The notes beneath the pieces were generated by a model. The model was not told where the DNA came from and ran no database searches. It saw only the letters and a program-made list of their open reading frames with translations. Of a stretch of 64,000 nucleotides of DNA, positions 1 to 9,355 are shown in pieces. The stretch is taken from NCBI RefSeq assembly GCF_025244825.1, contig NZ_CP104263.1:930001-994000 (forward strand). The letters run 5' to 3'. The stretch's first letter is position 1; every line of letters starts with the position of its first letter. The position numbers and the translations under genes are program-made. The stretch comes from Arthrobacter jinronghuae. GTDB lineage: Bacteria > Actinomycetota > Actinomycetes > Actinomycetales > Micrococcaceae.

Positions 1-253
1 GGTGGCGCTGCTGGGCCGTTCGACGCCGTGGGGTACCTTCGCTGCCGGCCTCCTCTTCGGCGCTTTCCGCGCCGGGGGTGTCGCCATGCAGACCAACACC
101 GGTACCAGCATCGACATTGTCCTGGTGGTCCAGTCCCTGATCGTGCTGTTCATTGCGGCCCCGCCGCTGGTGCGTTCGCTGTTCAGGATCCCGCCGCCCG
201 GAGCCTTCCGCTCCACCCGCAAGCCCGCCGCAGCCGCCGGAGGAGCAGCATGA
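1..253 (+). CDS. ABC transporter permease, C-terminal fragment (nucleoside uptake type, NupP-like)
   Basis: This is the 3' end of a gene whose start lies before the window; the reading frame is open from base 2 to a TGA at 251-253. The visible 83 residues contain one clear membrane segment (about residues 37-57, IDIVLVVQSLIVLFIAAPPL) followed by a short basic cytoplasmic tail, typical of the end of BmpA-system ABC permeases. The stop overlaps the start of the next permease by ATGA, so the two are translationally coupled. Assignment as the first permease of a nucleoside importer is inferred from the partner gene and from cdd and deoA downstream; alone the fragment would not be diagnostic. Confidence 0.75.
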   Translation, partial: VALLGRSTPWGTFAAGLLFGAFRAGGVAMQTNTGTSIDIVLVVQSLIVLFIAAPPLVRSLFRIPPPGAFRSTRKPAAAAGGAA

Positions 254-1542
254 GCACCGCAACTACTACCCCCACCCCCGCGCTGACCCCGGCGCCCGCT
301 GCCCTTGTGCGCAGCTGGAAGACACCGATCCTGCTTGGCGTGCTTGCCCTGCTGTCCCTGGTGTTCTTCGCTTTCGGAGCTCCGTCCACCGATGTCACCT
401 TCCGGCTGACCGATCCCGGGGCAGCCATAACGCTGCCGGACCTGGTGTTCTCCGCCAAGGTCTTCGGCTGGGCAGGCGCAATTGTGCTCGTCCTGGCCGC
501 TGCCTGGGCCTTTGTCCTGGTCCGTTCGGGGCGGCGCCTGCCGCTCTGGCTCCCGGTGATTTTCGGCGTCGTCTTCGTGGCGGCGTTCCTTTCCTGGTCC
601 GTCGGCAGCGCCGGCACGCCCAACATTGCCCTCTACGGCCTGCTGGCCGGCAGCATCACCCTCGCCGTGCCGCTGATTTTCGGTTCACTCTCGGGTGTCC
701 TGTGTGAACGCGTCGGCGTGGTCAACATCGCCATCGAGGGCCAGCTCCTCTTCGGCGCCTTTGCCGCAGCAGTGGCCGGCACCGTGTCCGGCAGTGCCTT
801 CGTCGGTCTGCTGGCAGCAGCGGTTGCCGGCGTGCTCGTCTCCCTGGTGCTGGCCGTCTTCAGCATCAAGTACGTGGTCAATCAGGTCATCGTGGGCGTC
901 GTGCTGAACGTGCTCGTGTCCGGCCTGACCGGCTTCCTCTTCTCCACCGTGCTCAGCGCGAACCCGGCCGAATTGAACTCGGCGCCGCGCCTGCCGAACA
1001 TCCGGATTCCGTTCCTGGCAGACATCCCGATCATCGGACCGATCCTGTTCGATCAGTCGCTGATCGGCTACCTGATGTACTTCGCCGTTGCGGCGGTCTA
1101 CTTCGGGCTGTTCCACACCCGCTGGGGCCTGCGTACCCGTGCGGTGGGAGAACACCCGAAGGCGGCCGACACCCTGGGCGTCAACGTCAACCGGACCCGG
1201 TTCACCAACGTGCTGCTCGCCGGTGCCGTGGCCGGTGTCGGCGGTTCGTTCTTCACCCTCGTATCGGTCTCCAGCTTCGGCCAGGACATGACCGGCGGCC
1301 AGGGCTACATTGCCCTCGCAGCCCTCATCCTTGGCCGCTGGAACCCGCTCGGTGCCGCAGCCGCGGCCCTGCTGTTCGGCTTCGCCACGAACCTGCAGTA
1401 CGTCCTGGGCCTGCTGGGTACCCCGGTGCCCAGCCAGTTCCTGTCGATGTTGCCCTACGTGGTGACGATCTTCGCGGTGGCCGGCGTCGTGGGCAAGTCC
1501 CGCGGCCCGGCTGCCAGCGGCGTGCCGTACATCAAGGGATAG
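250..1542 (+). CDS. ABC transporter permease, nucleoside uptake type (NupQ-like)
   Basis: A 430-residue integral membrane protein of the BPD_transp_2 superfamily. A short Thr/Pro/Ala-rich cytoplasmic N terminus is followed by about ten hydrophobic segments. The family core is visible as GSLSGVLCERVGVVNIAIEG followed by the Gln-Leu-Leu-Phe-Gly stretch, which matches the conserved LTGVLSERSGVVNIGLEG type motif of BmpA-linked permeases. The start ATG at 250 overlaps the preceding permease stop, which rules out the longer in-frame start near base 28. The pair should form the membrane channel of a purine/pyrimidine nucleoside importer whose lipoprotein and ATPase would lie upstream, outside the window. 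Two hairpins follow before cdd. Substrate is inferred from neighbours. Confidence 0.88.
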   Translation: MSTATTTPTPALTPAPAALVRSWKTPILLGVLALLSLVFFAFGAPSTDVTFRLTDPGAAITLPDLVFSAKVFGWAGAIVLVLAAAWAFVLVRSGRRLPLWLPVIFGVVFVAAFLSWSVGSAGTPNIALYGLLAGSITLAVPLIFGSLSGVLCERVGVVNIAIEGQLLFGAFAAAVAGTVSGSAFVGLLAAAVAGVLVSLVLAVFSIKYVVNQVIVGVVLNVLVSGLTGFLFSTVLSANPAELNSAPRLPNIRIPFLADIPIIGPILFDQSLIGYLMYFAVAAVYFGLFHTRWGLRTRAVGEHPKAADTLGVNVNRTRFTNVLLAGAVAGVGGSFFTLVSVSSFGQDMTGGQGYIALAALILGRWNPLGAAAAALLFGFATNLQYVLGLLGTPVPSQFLSMLPYVVTIFAVAGVVGKSRGPAASGVPYIKG

Positions 1543-1550
1543 CTCTCAGG

Positions 1551-1615
1551 GGGACCTGCTGCCGGGAAGCCGGCGGCAGGTCCCTCGTGGTTTCCGGTCC
1601 GACCGGACCGGAAAC
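1551..1615 (+). terminator. Two consecutive hairpins between the permease and cdd
   Basis: The first inverted repeat pairs 1551-1563 with 1572-1584 (13 bp with one G-T pair, 8-base loop). The second pairs 1590-1600 with 1605-1615 (11 bp perfect, GTTTCCGGTCC arms, 4-base loop). Neither is followed by a T-run, so they may be partial terminators, mRNA stability elements or an attenuator; the second ends 17 bases before the cdd ATG. Confidence 0.5.
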
Positions 1616-1632
1616 CCAATTGGAAGGAAGAC

Positions 1633-2049
1633 ATGACACAGACGACCCCCGGCCAGGTGGACTGGGACCAGCTCCTGGAAACCGCACGCGCGGCCCTGGC
1701 CCACGCCTACGTGCCCTACTCGAAATACCCGGTAGGTGCTGCGGCGCTTACCGACGACGGCCGGATTGTTTCCGGCTGCAACATCGAAAACGCCTCCTAC
1801 GGGCTGACGCTGTGCGCCGAATGCTCGATGATCAGCCAACTGCAGATGACCGGAGGCGGCCGCCTGGCTGCCTTTGCCTGCGTGGACGGATCCGGCAACG
1901 TACTGATGCCGTGCGGCCGCTGCCGTCAGCTGCTCTACGAATTCCGGGCACCGGGTATGCAGTTGATGACAGTAAGCGGCATTCGAAGCATGGACGAAGT
2001 CCTGCCGGATGCTTTTGGACCGCAGCACCTCGAAGGGCAGGACAAATAA
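1633..2049 (+). CDS. cdd: Cytidine deaminase
   Basis: A 138-residue small homotetrameric-type cytidine/deoxycytidine deaminase that converts cytidine to uridine in pyrimidine salvage. The zinc and proton-shuttle motif CAE is at residues 61-63 and the second zinc motif PCGRCRQ at 93-99, giving three cysteine zinc ligands (61, 94, 97) as in Bacillus Cdd rather than the His-Cys-Cys of the E. coli form. The N-terminal YVPYSKYPVGAA and NIENASYG substrate motifs are intact. The ATG is preceded by GGAAGGAAG. Two bases separate its stop from deoA, so cdd and deoA form an operon that continues the nucleoside import genes. Confidence 0.96.
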   Translation: MTQTTPGQVDWDQLLETARAALAHAYVPYSKYPVGAAALTDDGRIVSGCNIENASYGLTLCAECSMISQLQMTGGGRLAAFACVDGSGNVLMPCGRCRQLLYEFRAPGMQLMTVSGIRSMDEVLPDAFGPQHLEGQDK

Positions 2050-2051
2050 AC

Positions 2052-3341
2052 ATGACCGCTGAAAAGTTCGACGCCGTAGACATCATCGGAATCAAGCGGG
2101 ACCGGGGCACACTGACCCCGGAACAGATTGACTGGACCATCGACGCGTACACCCGCGGAGCGATCGCGGATGAGCAGATGGCCGCGCTGAACATGGCAAT
2201 CCTGCTCAATGGCATGAGCCGGGCGGAAATCTCCCGCTGGACCACCGCCATGATCAATTCGGGGGAGCGGATGGACTTCTCCTCCCTCGGCAAGCCGACC
2301 TCGGACAAGCACTCGACCGGCGGCGTGGGAGACAAGATCACCCTCCCGCTGGCGCCTCTGGTAGCCGTTTTCGGTGTTGCCGTCCCGCAGCTCTCCGGCC
2401 GCGGTCTCGGCCACACCGGCGGCACCCTGGACAAGCTCGAAGCCATTCCGGGCTGGCAGGCGGCCCTGACCAATGATGCGCTGATGGCCCAGCTGCGCGA
2501 CGTCGGCGCGGTTATCTGCGCTGCCGGTGCGGGTCTGGCCCCGGCCGACAAGAAGCTCTACTCGCTGCGTGACGTCACGGGAACGGTGGAAGCCATTCCG
2601 CTGATCGCTTCCTCGATCATGAGCAAGAAGATCGCCGAAGGCACCGGTTCGCTGGTGCTCGACGTCAAGGTCGGAAGCGGCGCGTTCATGAAGGACGAGG
2701 CCCGCGCCCGCGAACTGGCCGAGACCATGGTGGCCCTGGGCAAGGACGCCGGCGTGAACACGGTGGCCCTGCTGACCGACATGTCCACCCCGCTGGGCCT
2801 GACTGCCGGCAACGCCATCGAGGTACAGGAGTCCGTGGAGGTACTCGCCGGCGGCGGACCCGAGGACGTCGTAGAGCTCACCCTGGCCCTGGCCCGCGAA
2901 ATGCTCACGGCAGCCGGGCAGCCCGACGCCGACCCCGAAGCAGCACTGAAGGACGGCCGCGCAATGGACGTCTGGCGCCGGATGATCTCCGCGCAGGGCG
3001 GCGATCCGGACGCTGCGCTTCCCGTGGCCCGCGAGTCCGAAACCATCTACGCGCCCGCCGACGGCGTGCTGGTGGAACTCGATGCCCTCTCCGTAGGCGT
3101 TGCCGCTTGGCGCCTCGGTGCCGGCCGTGCCCGCAAGGAAGACGCAGTCCAGGCCGGTGCCGGCGTCGTGATGCACGCCAAGCCGGGCGCCACCGTCCGG
3201 GCCGGCGAGCCGCTGATGACGCTGCTGACCGACACCCCCGAAAAGTTCGACCGTGCCCGCGAGGCACTGGCCGACGCCGTCGTCGTAGCTCCCGAGGGAT
3301 CGCGTCCGGCACGGAAACTCATCATCGACCGGATCAGCTAG
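2052..3341 (+). CDS. deoA: Thymidine phosphorylase
   Basis: A 429-residue thymidine/pyrimidine-nucleoside phosphorylase, releasing the base and deoxyribose-1-phosphate. Visible motifs are the phosphate-binding DKHSTGGVGDK at residues 85-95 and the family signature GRGLGHTGGTLDKLE at about 117-131. SSIMSKK and KVGSGAFMK follow, and the C-terminal alpha/beta domain ends with a typical HAKPGATVRAGEPL stretch. The ATG lies two bases after the cdd stop; an open frame extends further upstream but would overlap all of cdd and is not needed. Length matches the family. With the importer and cdd it makes a complete pyrimidine nucleoside scavenging unit. Confidence 0.96.
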   Translation: MTAEKFDAVDIIGIKRDRGTLTPEQIDWTIDAYTRGAIADEQMAALNMAILLNGMSRAEISRWTTAMINSGERMDFSSLGKPTSDKHSTGGVGDKITLPLAPLVAVFGVAVPQLSGRGLGHTGGTLDKLEAIPGWQAALTNDALMAQLRDVGAVICAAGAGLAPADKKLYSLRDVTGTVEAIPLIASSIMSKKIAEGTGSLVLDVKVGSGAFMKDEARARELAETMVALGKDAGVNTVALLTDMSTPLGLTAGNAIEVQESVEVLAGGGPEDVVELTLALAREMLTAAGQPDADPEAALKDGRAMDVWRRMISAQGGDPDAALPVARESETIYAPADGVLVELDALSVGVAAWRLGAGRARKEDAVQAGAGVVMHAKPGATVRAGEPLMTLLTDTPEKFDRAREALADAVVVAPEGSRPARKLIIDRIS

Positions 3342-3668
3342 GGCCTCGCTTCTTCCGGGGCCCGGGGGCGCCGGGGGTGCCTGGGTGCCGGGCCCTGCGG
3401 GCCCTACGGGCCCCGGAACGGCGGCAACGAAATTTCCTTGCTCGCAGAGCTCGCAGGAAATATTAAAGCCGCCTTCCTCCGGGGTCCTCCGCGGCCCTTC
3501 GGGTCCGGCGGGACCGGTGCCCCTGGCGGGGGTGCCTCCTCCACGTCCCTCCACGTCCCTCCGGGTCCGGCGCGCCTGCGCCTCGCCGGAAGGGGGCGCC
3601 GCAGGCATCGGTCTCTGCGTGGCATGCTTGTAAGGGACCTAGGTAGCTAACTCAAGGAGCGGCAGCTG
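3342..3668. other. 327-bp intergenic region, very G+C-rich, with one AT-rich hairpin
   Basis: No convincing gene. The first 80 bases contain repeated GGGCCC runs (TGCGGGCCCTACGGGCCCC type) after deoA. A hairpin with AT-rich ends pairs ATTTCCT at 3432-3438 with AGGAAAT at 3455-3461, continued by GC/GC after one bulged T, around a loop containing GAGCTC. Near 3540 there is a short direct repeat of CTCCACGTCC. The last 40 bases hold a plausible promoter for the DedA gene and the Shine-Dalgarno AAGGAG at 3654-3659. Short open frames here are all G/P/R-rich low-complexity translations. Confidence 0.6.
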
Positions 3669-4358
3669 TTGGACGTTCTCAGTGCCACAGTGGACGGCAT
3701 AAACAACTTCATCCTCTCCACAGCGGGTTCGCCGTGGGTCTACATCGGGCTCCTGGCCTGCTGCCTGATCGACGGCTTCTTCCCGCCGGTGCCCAGCGAG
3801 TCCCTGGTGGTCGCACTGGCATCGCTGGCGCTCAGCGGCGCCGGCGTGAATATCTGGCTGCTCATTCCCGCAGCAGCCCTGGGTGCCTTCCTGGGCGACA
3901 ATCTCGCCTATCTGCTGGGCCGCTGGATCGGGACCGAAAGGTTCCGCTGGATGCGCACGCCGAAGATGCGCCGTTCCTTCGCGTGGGCCCGCCATGAACT
4001 CGACAAACGCTCCATGTCGCTGATCCTCGTGGCCCGGTTCATCCCCGTTGGCCGCGTGGTAGTGAACCTCACCGCCGGCGCCACAGGGTTCCCTCGACGC
4101 CGGTTTATCTCCCTGACCGCGATCTCCGGGATTGTCTGGGCTGCCTACAGCGTGGCTATCGGCGCGATAGCCGGTGCCTGGTTCAACGAGCACCACCTGC
4201 TCGGCGTGGTGGTGGGTGTAACCGGCGCCCTCGTCCTGGGCCTGGTCATTGACCGCATCATCACCCTGGTCCGGGGCCCCGCAGCGGGGGCAGTACCCGC
4301 GGCAGCGGACGACATGCCGAACGCCGACGACGACGAGAGCACGCAGAAGGCCGCCTGA
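3669..4358 (+). CDS. DedA family (SNARE-associated/VTT domain) membrane protein
   Basis: A 229-residue protein with a TTG start chosen because AAGGAG lies nine bases upstream. DedA hallmarks are visible: FFPPVPSE at residues 37-44 with its essential acidic residue, GDNLAYLLGR at 76-85, and a later FIPVGRVVVNLTAGAT segment with the conserved arginine. Four to five hydrophobic segments are present and the tail is acidic and disordered. DedA proteins are polytopic inner-membrane proteins; some flip undecaprenyl phosphate or phosphatidylethanolamine, but the substrate of this one cannot be told. It sits between deoA and add without an obvious functional link to nucleoside salvage. Confidence 0.9.
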   Translation: MDVLSATVDGINNFILSTAGSPWVYIGLLACCLIDGFFPPVPSESLVVALASLALSGAGVNIWLLIPAAALGAFLGDNLAYLLGRWIGTERFRWMRTPKMRRSFAWARHELDKRSMSLILVARFIPVGRVVVNLTAGATGFPRRRFISLTAISGIVWAAYSVAIGAIAGAWFNEHHLLGVVVGVTGALVLGLVIDRIITLVRGPAAGAVPAAADDMPNADDDESTQKAA

Positions 4359-4365
4359 AACACCG

Positions 4366-4371
4366 TAGAGT
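4366..4371 (+). promoter_or_regulatory. Leaderless-type -10 box TAGAGT for add
   Basis: TAGAGT ends six bases before the GTG start of add and no Shine-Dalgarno lies between. This TANNNT-N6-start arrangement places transcription start at or next to the start codon. Confidence 0.55.
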
Positions 4372-4377
4372 TGCTGT

Positions 4378-5517
4378 GTGACTGAGCCTACAAACCTCCC
4401 CGCATCCTCTTCCCTCGACGTGCGCAGCCTGCCGAAGGTATCGCTGCACGACCACCTTGACGGCGGCCTCCGTCCGGCCACCATTATTGAGCTGGCCGCC
4501 GCCGTCGGCCATACCCTGCCGAGCACCGACCCCGCCGCACTGGGGGAGTGGTTCCGCGATTCGGCGGACTCCGGATCCCTGGAGCGCTACCTCGAAACCT
4601 TCGACCACACCATCGCCGTCATGCAGACGCGCGAGGGCCTGGTGCGGGTGGCCCGCGAATTCGTCGAAGACCTGGCAGCTGACGGCGTGGTCTACGCGGA
4701 AGTCCGCTGGGCTCCGGAACAGCATGTGCAGGCGGGCTTGAGCCTGGACGAAGCCGTGGAAGCAGTGCAGGCCGGCATCGAAGAAGGCGTTGCGAACGCG
4801 GAAGCTGCGGGCAGCTTCATCCAGGTGGGACAGTTGATCAGCGCCATGCGGCACGCAGACCGTGCCATGGAGATCGCCGAGCTTGCCGTGCGTCACCGCG
4901 ATTCCGGGGCCGTGGGCTTCGATATCGCCGGCCCGGAAGACGGCTTCCTGCCTTCGCGGTTCAAGGACGCGTTCACCTATCTGGCCGAAAACCAGTTCCC
5001 GGCCACTGTGCATGCCGGTGAAGCAGCCGGAATCGAGAGCATTGTGGATGCCCTGGTCCACGGCCGGGCGCTGCGGCTGGGCCACGGCGTGCGGATCGCC
5101 GAGGACATCGACGTCGAATTCGAGGACAACGGCGCGCCGGACGAACCCGAAGTGGGCATCGTGAGCATGGGCCGGGTGGCGAACTGGGTCCGGGACCGCG
5201 GTATCGCCCTGGAAGTGTGCCCGTCCTCGAACCTGCAGACCGGTGCCGTTGCCTCCTTCGGTGAGGACATCGAGACCCACCCGATCGACCTGCTTTACCA
5301 GACAGGCTTCGCCGTCACCGTCAACACGGACAACCGGCTGATGAGCTCGGTGACGCTCACCGGCGAGTTCGAGCTCCTGATGGACACCTTCGACTACGAC
5401 CTCGACGATGTCCTGGAACTGACGATGAACGCCGTCAACGCCGCGTTCCTGCCGCTGGACGAGCGTGCTGCGCTTTCCGCCTATGTCACCGAGGGGTTCA
5501 ACCGCGCCCGTGGCTGA
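4378..5517 (+). CDS. add: Adenosine deaminase
   Basis: A 379-residue metal-dependent adenosine deaminase converting adenosine and deoxyadenosine to inosine forms. Zinc-binding HDH is at residues 24-26, the HAGEA motif with H212 and catalytic Glu at 212-216, the catalytic His of GHGVRI at 236, and the late NTDNR segment supplies the last metal ligand Asp. LEVCPSSN is also family-specific. The start GTG at 4378 is directly behind a TAGAGT box and gives the expected N terminus just before SLHDHLDGG. It completes the purine side of the nucleoside salvage set. It overlaps mazG by eight bases, so mazG is probably co-translated. Confidence 0.96.
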   Translation: MTEPTNLPASSSLDVRSLPKVSLHDHLDGGLRPATIIELAAAVGHTLPSTDPAALGEWFRDSADSGSLERYLETFDHTIAVMQTREGLVRVAREFVEDLAADGVVYAEVRWAPEQHVQAGLSLDEAVEAVQAGIEEGVANAEAAGSFIQVGQLISAMRHADRAMEIAELAVRHRDSGAVGFDIAGPEDGFLPSRFKDAFTYLAENQFPATVHAGEAAGIESIVDALVHGRALRLGHGVRIAEDIDVEFEDNGAPDEPEVGIVSMGRVANWVRDRGIALEVCPSSNLQTGAVASFGEDIETHPIDLLYQTGFAVTVNTDNRLMSSVTLTGEFELLMDTFDYDLDDVLELTMNAVNAAFLPLDERAALSAYVTEGFNRARG

Positions 5518-6196
5518 AATCCCCCTTCCCGATGACCTCGGTGAGCGGTTCATCCGCCTTACCGAGGTCATCGGTGCCCTCCGCGAGCGTTGCCCCTGGA
5601 CCAGGGCATTGACCCACGAGTCCCTGCTCGAGTACCTCGTGGAGGAAACGTATGAGCTCGTTGAAGCGGTGGAGGGCGGAACGGCCGGTCCCGGGCGTGC
5701 TGCGGAACTGCGCGGCGAACTCGGCGACGTCCTGCTGCAGGTGCTGCTTCATGCCCGCCTGCAGCAGGAAGCCGGCAGCTTCACAGTGGCGGACGTGATT
5801 GATTCCCTTACTGCGAAGATGATCCGCCGGAACCCGCATGTGTTCCGCCCCGACGGCAGCCTCCGGGAATCCAGCGAAGAGTCCGGTATCGCGGCGATTG
5901 AACAGGCCTGGGACGAAGCGAAGAAGGCCGAGACACCCTCCCGGATCTCGCCGTTCGAGGGAATTCCCGCAGGCCTGCCGGCGCTGCTCCTGGCCGCCAA
6001 GACCCTGTCGCGTGCCAGCCGCGCCGGACGGCGGCTGCCTCCGACACAGGCCTTAAATGCGGAATTTGCAGATGAAAACGAACTCGGTGACGTGCTGTTT
6101 TCACTGGTTCGCCGTGCCTCGGAACAGGGGCTCGACGCCGAAACGGCCTTGCGGGCGGCGGTCCGCCGGTACACGGACGAAGACGCAGGCACCTGA
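5510..6196 (+). CDS. mazG: MazG family nucleoside triphosphate pyrophosphohydrolase
   Basis: A 228-residue house-cleaning enzyme hydrolysing (d)NTPs to NMP and pyrophosphate. The N-terminal all-alpha domain shows CPWTRALTHESLLEYL at about 28-43, the metal motif EETYE at 45-49 and ELGDVLLQ at 70-77, that is the EExxE and ExxD pattern of the family. The usual Asp after CPW is Thr here. A second, weaker copy (ELGDVLFSLVRRASEQG) near residue 185 marks the degenerate C-terminal MazG repeat. GTG at 5510 was chosen since it overlaps the add stop; an upstream in-frame start would lie deep inside add. The gene leads into the conserved mazG-eno-divIC-DUF501-ppx block. Confidence 0.93.
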   Translation: MAEIPLPDDLGERFIRLTEVIGALRERCPWTRALTHESLLEYLVEETYELVEAVEGGTAGPGRAAELRGELGDVLLQVLLHARLQQEAGSFTVADVIDSLTAKMIRRNPHVFRPDGSLRESSEESGIAAIEQAWDEAKKAETPSRISPFEGIPAGLPALLLAAKTLSRASRAGRRLPPTQALNAEFADENELGDVLFSLVRRASEQGLDAETALRAAVRRYTDEDAGT

Positions 6197-6281
6197 TTTC
6201 GACGCCGCCTACCCTGCGCCGAAGAGATCACCGATGTCCGTGATTCAGCTCACCGGACCTTACTCGGAGCCGTGATTCTAT

Positions 6282-7655
<1,374 letters not shown>

Positions 7656-7721
7656 CCGTACCGCCGTGACGGCTGCCGGCCCGATTCCGGGACGGTAGGC
7701 GTTGCGGAACAGGCTCCAAAC

Positions 7722-7770
7722 ACCGCGGGTGGGTAACCTCATAGGAGGGAACCCGCCCGCGGTTGTTTTT
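7722..7770 (+). terminator. Rho-independent terminator after eno
   Basis: Arms 7722-7734 (ACCGCGGGTGGGT) and 7751-7763 (ACCCGCCCGCGGT) pair over 13 bp with one G-T pair, followed by TGTTTTT. Confidence 0.85.
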
Positions 7771-7818
7771 CACCGCCTGCCCCGCCTTTTCGACAGCACC
7801 GATTTAGACAGGAAGCGC

Positions 7819-8625
7819 ATGCCAACCCGACGCCCCAAGGTGCCCCGGTCCGCGGCCCCAGCCAACCCGGACAGGGTAAAAGCCAGCGGAGGCGACGCGT
7901 CGAAACCGGTGAAGGCTGCCGCCCCGAAGGCTGCAACCCCGAAGGCCGCCGCCCCGAAGGGTGCAACCCCGAAGGCCACCGCCCCGAAGGCTGCCGCCCC
8001 GAAGGCGACGGCTAAGAAAGCACCGGCCGCGAAGGCTAAGCAGCCGGCGGCCCGGAAAGCCGAAGCTCCGAAGGCCGGAACGCAGCCGGGGAACCAGCGC
8101 TTCGGGAAGATGTCGGCATCGGACGCCCGCGCAGCAGTGCGCTCCCAGCTTTCCGGCGCGATCCGCCGCAAGTCCGATCCTGCACCGGAATCAAAAGCCC
8201 CCGCAGCCGTGCCGGAGGTGGAAGCCCCGGATGAGCTGCGTCCAGTACCCGCGAAGGCATTCTCCGGACGGCTGCTGGTCCTTGCCATGGTGATGGTGGC
8301 CATCACCGTACTGCTTGCACCGTCGGTGCGGACGTACCTTCAGCAGCGCTCGGAGATCGCCGTGATGAAGGCGGAGATTGCGGAGGCTGAAGCAACACAG
8401 GCCGAATTGGAAGTCCAGCTTGGCCGCTGGGAAGACCCTGCCTACATCAAGCAGCAGGCGAGGGACCGTATTTTCCTGGTGATGCCGGGGGAGAAACGGT
8501 ACCTGGTCAAGGGTGAAAACGGTGTGGAACAAGCAGAGCAGCTTGCTTCCGAAGAGGAGCCCGAAGACCTGCAGTGGGTGGATTCGCTGTGGGACTCGGT
8601 CAAGAAATCCGCCACGGCACAGTAA
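7819..8625 (+). CDS. FtsB/DivIC-like septum formation initiator with Lys/Ala/Pro-rich N-terminal tail
   Basis: A 268-residue bitopic division protein. Residues 30-90 form a low-complexity cytoplasmic tail of repeated A-P-K-A/T-A units resembling histone H1 tails. A membrane helix spans about 151-168, followed by a coiled coil (175-203) and the family motif W-DPAYIKQQARDRI with later PGEKRYLV at 204-230. DivIC/FtsB proteins join FtsL and FtsQ in the divisome and control septal peptidoglycan synthesis. The ATG at 7819 has AGGAAG just upstream; earlier in-frame starts would run back through the eno terminator. Location between eno and DUF501 is the conserved actinobacterial position for this gene. 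Confidence 0.9.
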   Translation: MPTRRPKVPRSAAPANPDRVKASGGDASKPVKAAAPKAATPKAAAPKGATPKATAPKAAAPKATAKKAPAAKAKQPAARKAEAPKAGTQPGNQRFGKMSASDARAAVRSQLSGAIRRKSDPAPESKAPAAVPEVEAPDELRPVPAKAFSGRLLVLAMVMVAITVLLAPSVRTYLQQRSEIAVMKAEIAEAEATQAELEVQLGRWEDPAYIKQQARDRIFLVMPGEKRYLVKGENGVEQAEQLASEEEPEDLQWVDSLWDSVKKSATAQ

Positions 8626-8689
8626 TCTGGAGGCTGATAGAAGAAGCAGCCCGGGGCCCTCACCGGCCCCCACGGAAGGAACCTCCTGC

Positions 8690-9355
8690 ATGACCCAGGA
8701 CCAGCTCGCCCCCACCCAGGAAGACCTGGAAACCCTGAGCCGGCAGCTTGGCCGCCCGGTGCGCGACGTCGTTGAAATCGGCGCCCGCTGCGTCTGCGGC
8801 AACCCTCTGGTAGCCACCACGGCCCCCCGGCTGAGCAACGGCATACCTTTCCCCACCACCTATTACCTGACGCATCCGGTCATCACGGCTGCCGTGTCCC
8901 GGCTGGAAGCCGCCGGCCTGATGACCGATATGAGCCGCCGGCTGGAGGAGGACCCGGAGCTGGCGCAGCGGTACCGAAGCGCCCACGAACACTACCTCCG
9001 GGTCCGTAACGAGATCGGGGAGCGCACCGGAACCGGTCCGGTACCGGAAATCGACGGTGTCTCCGCGGGCGGCATGCCTAACCGCGTGAAATGCCTGCAC
9101 GTGCTGGTGGGCCATTCCCTGGCCGCCGGCCCCGGGGTGAATCCGCTGGGCGACGAAGCACTGGCCGCTATTGAACAATGGTGGACAACCGACCGCTGCT
9201 ACTGCGAAGGTGCTTGGGACACTGCAGCTCCCGCTCCGGCGCGTGACCTTAGCCGCCACACGAAGACACAGGGCCTAAGCCCGGAAGAACTCGAGAGCAA
9301 GAAGGCTGCACGCCGGCAGGCAACGGATGCCGCTACGAACGAGGGGGAACTGTGA
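8690..9355 (+). CDS. DUF501 domain-containing protein
   Basis: A 221-residue soluble protein of the DUF501 family, found almost only in Actinobacteria between the DivIC-like gene and ppx. Its conserved core includes the GRPVRDVVEIGARCVCGNP stretch, FPTTYYLTHP, MPNRVKCLHVLVGHSLAAGPGVNPLGDEAL and the terminal CYCEG. Several cysteines and histidines (CVC, CLHVLVGH, CYC) could bind a metal, but this is inference. Function is unknown. A charged tail of about 35 residues follows. The gene overlaps ppx by GTGA, implying translational coupling. Confidence 0.9.
   Translation: MTQDQLAPTQEDLETLSRQLGRPVRDVVEIGARCVCGNPLVATTAPRLSNGIPFPTTYYLTHPVITAAVSRLEAAGLMTDMSRRLEEDPELAQRYRSAHEHYLRVRNEIGERTGTGPVPEIDGVSAGGMPNRVKCLHVLVGHSLAAGPGVNPLGDEALAAIEQWWTTDRCYCEGAWDTAAPAPARDLSRHTKTQGLSPEELESKKAARRQATDAATNEGEL

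Noticed and set aside
1590..1615. Riboswitch before cdd
   Set aside because: Only a simple perfect hairpin is seen; no conserved purine or other riboswitch core could be matched.
1935..3608. 557-codon minus-strand frame opposite deoA
   Set aside because: Shadow of deoA, which has all catalytic motifs.
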